Assembly: GCA_036897485.1 (NCBI GenBank)
Contig: JAYMTF010000787.1
Location: forward strand, 1-30,241
Origin: Pelargonium nanum
Lineage: Eukaryota; Streptophyta; Magnoliopsida; Geraniales; Geraniaceae
Reading direction: 5' to 3'
DNA length: 30,241 bases
Shown here: positions 20,258 through 30,241 of the stretch, in pieces
Position numbering within the stretch: the first letter of the stretch is position 1
Layout: every line of letters starts with the position of its first letter
Notes under the pieces: model-generated
Database searches by the model: none
Seen by the model: only the letters and a program-made list of their open reading frames with translations
What the model was told of the DNA's origin: nothing
Position numbers and translations under genes: made by a program

Positions 20258-22264
20258 CTACACTATGTTGTCCTCTGCAATGCTAAATTTGTTCAACACC
20301 TCCTCCAATGCTTGTAATGCAGTCCTGTAATGTTCTTGAGATTGCACCCCTTCTTCAACAACTGGAATGGCATGTCTGTAAAGGTGATTGTACCAGTAAA
20401 CTGGGTTATACACATCAATGTCACTAATGTCATGATCTAGAAGATACGTCCGCTTGAAGTCCTTGCTCCAGCGTGGCAGAATGTAGCGGGATGGGATCTC
20501 TTCAATGCCATTGTAATTCAGAACATTCAAGGCATGCCTGCATAAATAACCTTTGTAGTTGAACAGGCTGCAGATGCATCGAATATCCACTTGAGTTGTC
20601 TCGTATAAAACCTCGAAATATCTAACTTCCTTTTCATTCCCCTCCACTTCAACTCTTTCTTTGACAATGTATGTTAATATGGGCCCATTAACATTCACCT
20701 GCCTTGTGTTGAAGCAAGAGTACATCCCTTCAACCTCAAATTGAAACCTCTTGAAGATTTCTCTCGTGTATATCTTAGAGAGCTGCACCTCAAAATTACA
20801 TTTTGTTTTCAATTCAAAGCTAGCATTTCTCGACTCCAAATCAGCAATCGCTTCTTTCATGAGCTTCCTGTGTAAAGCTAGGTCGTACTTGTCAACGAAC
20901 TCCTTAAAAGATGTATGCTTATGTACATAACCATCAAAAAATGCATTGAACACCTCATTTTCCTGGGTAGGTACCATTCCTGCAAAGAATGTGTCTTTTA
21001 AGTAAACGGGAACCCACTGCTGCCGATCTTCATACAACATTTGGAGCCATTTGTTATCCCCAAGTCCATGCCGCTTGATCATATTGGCCCAAGAAGTTTC
21101 AAATTCAGATATCTTTAAGGAATTATAAACTGATTTGTTCAGTTCTCTTTTGATTGTTTCATATCCTTTCAATCCCCCCAACTTCTCTGGAACTCTTTGC
21201 ATAATATACCACAGACAATAACAATGGCGAGCTTTCGGGAAAACCTCAGAGACTGCAATTTGCAAGGGCTTGCACTGGTCGGTAATAATTACTTTGGGAG
21301 GACGATCAAGCATACACTGAAGCCATACTCGGAAAATCCATACAAAGTATTCTACTGATTCACGTCCAAGGAAGCCACAGCCCAGCAACACCAGCTGCCC
21401 GTGATGATTCACACCGATAAATGAAATCAGGGGTATTTCATATTTGTTTGCCAAGCATGTTGTGTCAATAACAACTGTGTCGCAGAAGTAACTATATGCA
21501 ACTCTGGACCTAGCATCTGCCCAAAATACATTCCTCAGGCGCCCATTATTATCAAGATCCATCAAGTAAAAGAAGTTTGGATTTATCAATTTCATGCGAC
21601 ACAAGTAGTTATAAACCGCATTAGCATCTCCTTCTTTAAGTTCTAAATGACTTGAATGATCAACAACATTCATGCCTTCTCTTTCACTAATGTCTGGATA
21701 TCCATTACACCCGGCATCCATAGCAGCTGCACGGTACAGCTTAATAATATGTACTTCTGTAACAGGTTCTGCAGGTGGTTTTGCTTTTTTGGCTGCAAGA
21801 ATCATTTTTTTATGCGACTTATAAAACCGTTTAATTTGTGGACTTACGGGATGGTTGTGTTCAAGCTCAACTTCAACTACTCTCCACCTTTTAGAGTCAA
21901 CCAACCTAATGACTATCATTGCAGGACAACCAGTTCTCGTTTCTGGTCTTGGATTGTTCGCCTCGCTCTTTTTCTTGAAACCAGCACTGCTGCAGCTAAG
22001 TTTTGCTCTATACCGCTCTTTTCTCTTTGATCTAAACCATGAATTGCTTACTCGGATGCCAAAACCCTGCTCCTTAGCATAAATATTATAAAAATCATAA
22101 GCATCATCAAAAGAATCAAACTCCAAACCCACAGATGGAGGAGACAGGGGTTCCTTTTTGTCACCAAAATCATCTTCATGTTCTGAAAGAGTACAGTCTA
22201 CCTCGTTATCATACTCATCACTCTCATCAAACACAGGCTCACTATTGAGACAAACTTCTTCCAT
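20258..22264 (-). CDS. FRS6: FAR1-related sequence protein, FRS6 type (domesticated MULE transposase)
   Basis: A single coding exon of 668 residues. The start is the ATG of MEEVCLNSEPVFDE; the frame stays open 31 codons further, but CAG directly before this ATG is a splice acceptor. An acidic N-terminus is followed by the FAR1 DNA-binding domain (about 52-140, WRKY-GCM1 fold) with zinc ligands C91, C113, H136 and H138. The MULE transposase domain (about 264-358) keeps D267 (VVIDTTC) and D329 (ITDQ), with E437 in the NEVFNAFFDGY segment. The SWIM zinc finger has C563, C565, C575 and H577 (CICSLFNYKGYLCRH). FHY3/FAR1-family proteins descend from a Mutator-like transposase and act as nuclear transcription regulators in phytochrome A signalling and development. 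Specific FRS6 roles are less defined, with flowering time reported. No terminal inverted repeats flank it, consistent with a host gene. A donor-like AAGGTACGC just after the stop suggests a 3'UTR intron. Confidence 0.93.
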   Translation of the reverse strand: MEEVCLNSEPVFDESDEYDNEVDCTLSEHEDDFGDKKEPLSPPSVGLEFDSFDDAYDFYNIYAKEQGFGIRVSNSWFRSKRKERYRAKLSCSSAGFKKKSEANNPRPETRTGCPAMIVIRLVDSKRWRVVEVELEHNHPVSPQIKRFYKSHKKMILAAKKAKPPAEPVTEVHIIKLYRAAAMDAGCNGYPDISEREGMNVVDHSSHLELKEGDANAVYNYLCRMKLINPNFFYLMDLDNNGRLRNVFWADARSRVAYSYFCDTVVIDTTCLANKYEIPLISFIGVNHHGQLVLLGCGFLGRESVEYFVWIFRVWLQCMLDRPPKVIITDQCKPLQIAVSEVFPKARHCYCLWYIMQRVPEKLGGLKGYETIKRELNKSVYNSLKISEFETSWANMIKRHGLGDNKWLQMLYEDRQQWVPVYLKDTFFAGMVPTQENEVFNAFFDGYVHKHTSFKEFVDKYDLALHRKLMKEAIADLESRNASFELKTKCNFEVQLSKIYTREIFKRFQFEVEGMYSCFNTRQVNVNGPILTYIVKERVEVEGNEKEVRYFEVLYETTQVDIRCICSLFNYKGYLCRHALNVLNYNGIEEIPSRYILPRWSKDFKRTYLLDHDISDIDVYNPVYWYNHLYRHAIPVVEEGVQSQEHYRTALQALEEVLNKFSIAEDNIV

Positions 22265-24140
22265 CTGGAACACAAACTGATACCAATAATCAACAAAAGT
22301 CACCAAATAAATCATGCTATGCAAAACTGAAATCAAACTAACCAAATTCCTTTTCACATTTCAAGTTATCAATGCACCAATATAAAAAGAAATAAAAATA
22401 TATAAAACAAGACTAAGTACTTAACTTGAACTACTGTATTTTTAAGATTTGAGATGATTCATTCCCACTGTATTCCTAGCCAAGAAGTAGTCAGTCACAT
22501 GTGTGATATTGCTTGCAAAGGTTTTACTATTGCCAGCAAACTTCAAAGACATGGCATTGTCATAAATATTTTGGAAGTGAATAATAACATAAAATGACAT
22601 TATGGTAAGACTTCCAATATATTCAGAATTATGTTATTGTATTTTCCAACCCAATGACTATTATACCCCCATGTTTTTAAAAATGTCAAGCACTCATGGT
22701 CTGAAAATATTGGACACATTTGCTAACCTATTACGCATTTGCACACAACTAGCATAAAAATCTTAACAAGAATTCAGCAGGAGCAAGCACAAACCAGGAA
22801 GAATAAAGGCTACTGGTGCTAATATAAACCATGAAACGTATCCTTTGATGATGGATATGCTTGATCTCACAAAACCGCAGGGATCCCATCATATTACAAC
22901 AATCATCAATGAATACACTGAGTGGTAATCAGAATAAGCTTTGCATAATTGCCGTCACAGTGATCGTTGAGTCAGTCTCAATCAACAACTCAGAAAATAA
23001 TTGATTGAATATCAGATGGAGGCGTTCTCTCACAGTTTGAACTATGATTGGTCTTGACTACAGTGTTGCCAATCACCGCAATAATTATGCAGGTTCTAGT
23101 TATACGAGACCCTTTACATGTCTCAATTCCATGAGTTGCTATTAGGTGGTGGGCATGACAAAAAAGTTTACTTTTTTTCCGCAATAAATTAGAGAGAGGG
23201 TATTTGATGAACAGGTTTATGATTGTCAAATCAATAAATGAGTAAGTTTAAGTTAGTTGGCAATAGCAAACTTTTGTTGGCTATATTACCATATACCATG
23301 TACTACAATGAAAAGGTACAACACCATAAGTTGTAATATGATGGCAGGATGGAAATTAAGAATTGAGGAAGACCTATAAATTGGGGTAACCCAGACCAGA
23401 CAGGAAAAAAGTTGTATAACTTGAACAACAAAAAACAGTTTCTCGTATAGCTCATACATATTTAAGTAACATGAATGGAAATAGCAACTATATATCAAAG
23501 GTAGTGAAAATAAAATGAGATATGTAAATGTTCACATCAAAGGTAGTGGAAATAAATGTTCATGAATAGATATATCAACTATACATCAACTCTACTTAAG
23601 TCATATGTTAAGAGAAAAAAGAAAAAAAGTGCCCGGAAACTAAGGTTCTGCATGATTTGTTATACCATTTTTGGCAACATCCACTATCCCATTTGTACAT
23701 TACAAGCTCAATTATAAATGCAGGTATAATTTCCAAATTTATAAGGCAATGATCATGTAAAACAACTGAAATAGCGATCAACACATTAGTTCCAATAACT
23801 TGTTCTTTCTTTAATTCTATGACCCACATTTTAAGTTGCTCTAATAATGTATCATCTACACAAACAAGACAAAAATATAAGTAAATTGCAATCATTCTGC
23901 ACATCTATGTCTCAGGTAAATAGGAATGAAGCCATGCTCAAATAAAAGAACAGTTGTGGAAAATGTGTAATCACTCCATAGTCATAGAACAAAACCAAAC
24001 CAAATCCACACCAATACAGTGACACTGACAATACTTTGAAAGCACTATGAACACTGCAATACCCACATCAGTACACAGAGCAAAATTAAGACCCATATCA
24101 TAAAAAACCCATAGCAATTCGAAATTGGAAGAGAACTCAC
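22265..24140 (-). other. Probable 5'UTR intron of the FRS gene
   Basis: The interval has a donor AACGCT/GTGAGT at its minus-strand beginning (24140) and an acceptor TTCCAG at its end, directly before the FRS ATG. Open frames inside are short, AT-rich and show no domain. The alternative is that this is an ordinary intergenic region and that the exon near 24.2 kb belongs to a separate gene. Confidence 0.5.
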
Positions 24141-24336
24141 AGCGTTGATACTCGGTTGCAGATCCGGCTGCTGTGGCAGAATCGCAGTGAGTGATGGCGA
24201 GAACTAAGAACGTGAACAAGAAGATTGGAGCTAGGTGGGATCGAAGAGAAAGAACCGGGTTTGGATTTAGCTTTAGGGTCAAGATCTGTGTGGCTGCTCT
24301 GCTGCGGAGTGCGGTGGCGCGTGAGTCCGCGAACAT
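24141..24336 (-). CDS. Possible leader-exon ORF with hydrophobic segment (uORF or unknown exon 1)
   Basis: An ATG at 24336 opens 65 codons before the donor at 24140. The peptide starts MFADSRATALRSRAATQ and contains HLAPIFLFTFLVLAITH, a strong hydrophobic stretch, with Ala/Arg-rich flanks. GC content is higher than in the surrounding DNA, as expected of a first exon. If it is spliced directly to the FRS exon, this frame continues for seven more codons out of frame with FRS and overlaps the FRS start. It could instead be the first exon of an unrecognised gene with further exons in 22.4-24.0 kb. I do not recognise the peptide. Confidence 0.35.
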
Positions 24337-24599
24337 GAGGTGAGAGTCCGAAATGCAACTATTGAAATAGAATTTTATTGTCCTTGCTCATTATATTTTG
24401 AGTATTAATGTAATAAAAGTAGATTATAAGTTGGTTACGATTTATTTGGACAGTTATAAATACAACGTTTTACACGTCAATCATAAATAGAGTCGACAAT
24501 TTATATCTGATTTGTAGGTGTTTGCAGTTCAATCAGACCTAAAATCGATTTTATTAATCTTCAAATCATATCAAATTTGCTCCATAAAAATATAAATCG

Positions 24600-24818
24600 G
24601 ATTTGATATTTGGTGATATTCTAGCTTTGGCTAGTCAATTTGATAGTTTTGAGTTTTCATTTATTAGGAGATCGGCAAATTGTGTTGCACACACTCTTGC
24701 GCGATCGTATATGTCTGTAACGGGTTATATTGAATGGGTTGGAAACGTCTGTCCTGTACCGATCACGAGTATGTTATATGTTGATTTGGCTCGGGTATTC
24801 AGCCCGAAACCCTTGTGA
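24600..24818 (+). mobile_element. LINE remnant: RNase H-like C-terminus
   Basis: One frame encodes SFIRRSANCVAHTLARSYMS within a run beginning DILALASQFDSFEFSF and ending near a WVGNVCP motif. This is the typical C-terminal RNase H (RVT_3) signature of plant L1-type non-LTR retrotransposons, where a V-R-R-x-x-N-x-x-A-H-x-L-A motif is diagnostic. Reverse transcriptase and endonuclease parts are absent, so it is a 5'-truncated fossil. It ends about 170 bases before the RPS9 promoter elements. Confidence 0.72.
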
Positions 24819-24983
24819 ACAACCCGAACCGAAAAAATTGTCAATACTACAGTATATACACTTTCTTTGCACTCGAAACAAATATTTTGACTGTCAATAT
24901 AGTTTGGACTTTGAGCCCACCAAAACAGATTGAGCCCAACTTAAACTCTAGACGAAGCAGGGCCCAGATTAGATCAAGCCCAC

Positions 24984-25010
24984 TAGGGTTTAGGGTTTGC
25001 CCTATATAAA
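24984..25010 (+). promoter_or_regulatory. RPS9 promoter: tandem telo-boxes and TATA box
   Basis: Two overlapping TAGGGTTT telo-boxes lie at 24984-24998, and TATATAAA at 25003-25010, 79 bases before the ATG. Site II-like GGGCCCA and AGCCCA words lie just upstream (24915-24983). This is the standard arrangement for plant ribosomal-protein genes and matches the elements at the NOP10 gene. The CT-rich leader (CGTCTTCTTCACTCCGC) is compatible with a TOP-like start. Confidence 0.85.
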
Positions 25011-25088
25011 GAAACGATCTCCCATTTCGCTACTCTCGATCGTCTTCTTCACTCCGCATCCTCGCTCTCTGAAGACCTAGACGGAACT

Positions 25089-26908
<1,820 letters not shown>

Positions 26909-27243
26909 ACAACCAGCATAGGGTAGAGCATCAATTCTAGGAAATGTTTGGAGTCTTTTGTGTTACTGGTTTCCTTGACTTATTTGTTCCTTTCGCATTT
27001 TTGTTGTAGTGGATCTTGGTACATGTTATGATTTCATGGTTTTCCGGATTTGAACACAAGCAGTCACCTATGAATCATTTACCATTCAGGTTTGGTTCAT
27101 AGATAGGCTAAGCATTTTGTTTTATGTTTATGAAGTATATTTAAAATGTTCTTTTTAGTATATTTTGTGTCAGTTTGTTTTCAAGCTAGTTTTTATTTTA
27201 ATTTATCCCCTGCAATGTTAATTTTTTTAGTTTCTTTTTGTTA

Positions 27244-27421
27244 TTTTTTTTTCGGTTTATACTATGAGGTTCCTGAGCGGGCCCGCACACTTGCGGTTGG
27301 TACCTTTAAGCTGTTTTACCACACTCATACTAATCCGCACTAAGCGGTAAGGGACTGACCCATTAGTTTTTTTCATTCACAAGAGCTGGGATTCGAACTC
27401 CCAACTACTACTACGCCAACC
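27244..27421 (-). mobile_element. tRNA-derived SINE (copy 2 of the 4276-4501 family)
   Basis: On the minus strand a perfect-looking box B GGGAGTTCGAATCCC (27402-27388) is followed by a body with GTAAAACAGCTT and CCAACCGC, and an A-run at 27252-27244 forms the 3' tail. The part between boxes A and B seems shortened relative to copy 1. A further ~30 bases around 27330-27360 are absent from copy 1. It lies about 340 bases past the RPS9 stop codon. Confidence 0.7.
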
Positions 27422-27429
27422 CACTTATT

Positions 27430-27780
27430 TTATGTCAACATAAAAATGTATAATTATATATATGGGTTAGCAAATAACTATAAAAGGATATGTACTTATC
27501 ATGTATAAATAGCACATTTGATCACATAATTAACAACTAATGACGTAAGATTAACGCACCAACCACCTTGAACACCATAATTGCCTCGTCATTAGCTTTC
27601 TCTAATTATTGCTCTTATGATCAGCGATCACGATAATCACATGAATCTAGCTATCAATGTAGATAGGCTTGCCAAAATCTACCCCATGAATACGACCTGT
27701 AGTAAACAGTGTCACCGTAGACTCCCTAAACGGGACGCCACTTGTTCCCCAACTTCCTTCCTTTTTTTGGCAACAACACT
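27430..27780. other. Intergenic interval upstream of the G-box promoter
   Basis: No gene or repeat that I can assign. One plus-strand frame (27617-27907) is open for 96 codons, but it lacks any domain and overlaps the promoter elements of the next gene. Confidence 0.5.
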
Positions 27781-27790
27781 TCCCATATGC

Positions 27791-28173
27791 CACGTGGAAG
27801 CCACCACACCTCATTCTAAATTTGAATTGTTAAGATTCGAGGTGACGCCTGCCCAATCACAACACCACACTAATTGTATGACTCCATCGTCCACCTGTGC
27901 CCTCTAATTGCATTTTCAAATCAGATTCGGAATTAAAAATCTCCACATCCTCGTCCCTTCGGTTTCCATAACCCGGTGACGTGGCGTCCAGCAACAGCAC
28001 CCCTATCTAAACGGCGACGGATTGGCGTTCCATTGGTCCTCAAGCGTGAAATATAACTTTTTATATTCACCACATGTCACCTCGGTCAACACGTGAAGGC
28101 CCTCTTTCTCTGTCCGCGTAGCCACGTGTCACCTACGGAACCAAACCGCACCGTTTCAACGTCCCTATAAATA
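27791..28173 (+). promoter_or_regulatory. G-box/ABRE-rich promoter with TATA box
   Basis: CACGTG G-boxes lie at 27791-27796, 28090-28095 and 28123-28128, and a GACGTGGC ABRE-like site at 27978-27985. TATAAATA at 28166-28173 is 112 bases before the first ATG. Such clustered ACGT-core elements are known binding sites for bZIP (ABF/ABI5, HY5) and bHLH (PIF, BZR-type partners) factors, so control by ABA, light or sugar is a reasonable inference. Confidence 0.75.
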
Positions 28174-28284
28174 CAGAACAGCCGTCTCTCTCTTCGACTC
28201 CGTGCCGTCCCCTCCCTGTTTTCTGTTTCATCATTTGAAATTGAAAGCCACAAGATCAACAATCAACACCGCTCTAGATAGTTA

Positions 28285-28641
28285 ATGTGCGCTGCTATCG
28301 TGCGCCAGAGAGAAACCATGACTGTGAATGCGTCGGTGAACAACGGTTCTGATCTCCAGAATAAGAAGCCGAGAAGCATGTCGGAGATCGATGAGGAGGC
28401 CGCCGGAATGAGGAAGAAGGCGGCGTTTGTGCACAACCAGGTGATGAGGATTAGGGAAGAGGACTCGTTTATCGGAGAGGACATCGCGGAAGGGCTGGGC
28501 CTGGGGGCGTCTTATAGAGACAAGGTCAACTCCGGCCGGCTTCATCATGTGGCGTCGCCGGTGATCTTCTCGAGGCCGATCTTGCCGTGTTCGCCTCTCA
28601 GTGGCAAGGCCACGCGCCACCAGGGCCTTGCGCTCAAGTAA
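28285..28641 (+). CDS. Small protein of unknown function
   Basis: A single frame of 118 residues begins MCAAIVRQRETMTVN. The second ATG at 28318 (context ACCATGA, giving 107 residues) may be the true start. The coding stretch is much richer in GC than its flanks, uses plant-like codons and sits at the expected distance from a TATA box, so I regard it as real. I recognise no domain. Visible features are a charged N-terminal half with an RKKAAFVHNQVMRIREED helix, then GEDIAEGLGLGASYRDKVN, and a Pro/Arg-rich C-terminus with VIFSRPILPCSPLSGKATRH. There is no signal peptide or membrane segment. A 3'UTR intron is likely (donor CAAG/GTTCGT about 12 bases after the stop, acceptor TTTTTTCAG near 28981). 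From its position between RPS9 and PRE it could be a conserved plant-specific small gene. Confidence 0.68.
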   Translation: MCAAIVRQRETMTVNASVNNGSDLQNKKPRSMSEIDEEAAGMRKKAAFVHNQVMRIREEDSFIGEDIAEGLGLGASYRDKVNSGRLHHVASPVIFSRPILPCSPLSGKATRHQGLALK

Positions 28642-28981
28642 ACAAAATCAAGGTTCGTCTACACTGTCTCCCTCGAGTTCTTGCTGCTATCTTGATCGTT
28701 GTTTGGATCGAGAGTAAAATAAAATTTTGTTTGTGTTTGGATGAGTAGGAAATCTGAAAATAGAGGATAGGAAAATTTTGTTTATGTTTGGTTGATTAGG
28801 AAATTAGAATAATCTTTTAATTGATTTTGGGCTTCTAAGCTTACTGGGCCTATCACTTGTACCATAAATCGGGTTTGGGTCATGTTCAAACAGAAAATAA
28901 TTTATAATTCTTTGTTAGAATTAATTAAATTTAAATAGGAAATAATTTTGATCGATTTTATGTTGGCCTCTGTTTTTTCAG

Positions 28982-29565
28982 GAGTAGATAAGAGAAAGAT
29001 GCATGGAGAAGAAGTTGAAATGAGGTGGTAGAAAGAGAGAGATGAACAAAAAAGGAGCAGTAGCTATGAGTAGGGTGGGTTAGTTTTGGTCCAGTGTAAA
29101 AATGGTATTGTACAGTCAGTGGAGAGATGTAATGAGTACATGATATGATGTTATGTGAAGAAATTTTGTGGATCTATTGATGTTTGAAGCTCTAAATGGC
29201 CATTAATTGTGTTTTGGGTTCCTGTCATGGTGCTGCCAAGTGGTTTAGTGTCACCAAACTTATTAATTAGGGTATGGGAGACTTGTTAGCTACGTAACTC
29301 ACCTATAATGAACATGTGTTAGATTGATGGTTTGGTTTTGTTAGGTCAGAGGATATGGTTTTGGTTGCTACTTGCTAGTGAAGCAGGAAACAACATGCAT
29401 GGAACCTGCTGTAAATATCATAACACAAGAGTCATGCCTCTGTCCATAGAAACAATCATAGGAAAAGCCAAAACAAAAAACAAAAATGGTGTAGCTAGCT
29501 ACCAACTTAAATCCATAGAATAGCACAAATTTATTCACTTATTTTGAATGACACTTGTATAGTTT
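28982..29565. other. Putative 3'UTR of the small gene and convergent intergenic DNA
   Basis: After the presumed acceptor near 28981 the sequence is purine-rich for about 100 bases and then AT-rich, as in a 3'UTR. The minus-strand PRE gene converges from the other side. I see no further gene here. Confidence 0.45.
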
Positions 29566-29889
29566 CTAGTTTTGCAATAAGTTTACGGAATCATTGTTGG
29601 TGCCTGGAAGGTCCATTAGGTCGGCTATTCTCTCACTCAAGCCATCGACCTCTCTGTGCAGCCTTTTAATGTGATTGCAAACCTCTTCCAAAAGCTGCGA
29701 AATTGTTACGATAATCAGCAATTACAAATTGTAATTAACATTGCATATATATAGGAAAATGAAGCCAATAAATGAGCTTACAGTGGCTGTGTTTGTTTGG
29801 TTTGGTCGAAGTTTGTGAAGAAGATGTTGAATCTCATCATCTGTGGCAGTTGATGAGAGTGTGGATGATGATCTTCTTCTGCCAGACAT
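29566..29889 (-). CDS. PRE: PRE/BANQUO-type atypical bHLH protein, short variant
   Basis: Two exons on the minus strand, 29889-29782 and 29694-29566, give 78 residues. The start [20 protein letters not shown] matches PRE-family N-termini. The second exon begins exactly where PRE genes have their intron and encodes the diagnostic [20 protein letters not shown], the second helix. PRE proteins (PRE1-6, BNQ, KIDARI, ILI in rice) lack the basic region, cannot bind DNA, and titrate negative bHLH partners such as IBH1 and HFR1. They thereby promote cell elongation downstream of gibberellin, brassinosteroid and auxin. Here the first helix and loop are about 14 residues shorter than usual: after EIQHLLHKL the canonical LLPEL and basic loop are missing and RPNQTNTAT leads straight to helix 2. 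Typical length is about 92. TATATATACA at about 29921-29930 is only some 30 bases before the ATG; another TATATA near 30030 may be the true TATA box. Confidence 0.85.
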
Positions 29890-30218
29890 TGATGCTATAG
29901 AGGGTTGTTGTGAATTTGTTTGTATATATAGAGAGAGTGTATAGAGTAGGTACGTAGAGGCTGAGGATTTTCGTGATAGAAATGGTGTGTAATATTGTTG
30001 GGAACCAAAGATATATTTTAGGTTGGGGAATATATATGGGCCCTATTTGTCTGTCTGTATATACCAACACCTTAATTTATGGGCATAAATCAAATCACTA
30101 TTGTCCAATTTCGTGTTTCGCAACAATTTTGATTAGCTAGATCGAGTGCCGACACCGGAACTCAAAGTGAGAACATAAACATTAACGGCATGTATTTGAA
30201 AAGCCATAATGCTTTTTG

Positions 30219-30239
30219 ACACACACACACACACACACA
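30219..30239. repeat. (AC)n microsatellite
   Basis: Ten uninterrupted AC units form the last bases of the window. The tract may continue beyond it. Confidence 0.97.
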
Positions 30240-30241
30240 TA

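Noticed and set aside
20258-22264. Active Mutator-like transposon
   Set aside because: The transposase-like protein matches the domesticated FAR1/FRS family. I see no long terminal inverted repeats or 9-bp duplication around it.
22265-22357. 31-residue hydrophobic extension of the FRS protein
   Set aside because: A splice acceptor CAG lies directly before the ATG at 22264 and the extension does not resemble FAR1-family N-termini.
27388-27402. tRNA gene on the minus strand (GGGAGTTCGAATCCC)
   Set aside because: Box B is good, but there is no acceptor stem or anticodon arm and the downstream body matches the SINE near 4.3 kb.

Overview
The window is nuclear DNA of a flowering plant, most likely a eudicot. 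The genes have short GT-AG introns, the intergenic DNA is AT-rich, and the gene families are plant-specific (R2R3-MYB, NAC, DUF295 F-box, FAR1-related, atypical bHLH PRE). SINE, MITE and LINE remnants lie between the genes. Nothing is prokaryotic and I see no CRISPR array, operon or LTR element. I cannot name the species.

Layout. A (TAA)n microsatellite opens the window. A subgroup-1 R2R3-MYB gene follows (355-1558, -, three exons). About 4.7 kb of gene-poor DNA holds two tRNA-derived SINE copies, a tRNA-like fragment and a low-complexity tract. NOP10 (6802-7718, +, three exons) has telo-box and site II promoter elements. After about 3 kb of AT-rich DNA come a five-exon DUF1666 gene (11163-14090, +), a SINE fragment, a DUF295 F-box gene (14493-15743, +) and a FEZ/NAC094-type NAC gene (16973-18244, -). 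A Stowaway MITE and a perfect 21-bp inverted repeat lie upstream of the NAC. A FAR1-related gene of the FRS6 type (20258-22264, -) probably has a remote 5' leader exon near 24141-24336. A LINE RNase-H remnant precedes RPS9 (25089-26908, +, three exons). The 3' end holds a second copy of the 4.3-kb SINE family, a small unrecognised gene with a G-box-rich promoter (28285-28641, +), a short divergent PRE-type bHLH gene (29566-29889, -) and an (AC)n microsatellite.

How the genes relate. These are independent genes, not one pathway. NOP10 (rRNA pseudouridylation, telomerase RNP) and RPS9 (40S subunit) share the telo-box plus site II promoter architecture of plant ribosome-biogenesis genes. MYB, NAC, FRS and PRE are transcriptional regulators. 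From memory, the order DUF1666 - NAC - RPS9 - PRE matches Arabidopsis chromosome 5 around At5g39785-At5g39860, so much of the window looks like a conserved ancestral block with local insertions. I found no convincing undescribed system. The items most worth a second look are the shortened PRE protein, the possible overlapping upstream ORF of the FRS gene, the hairpin beside the MITE, and the unrecognised G-box gene.
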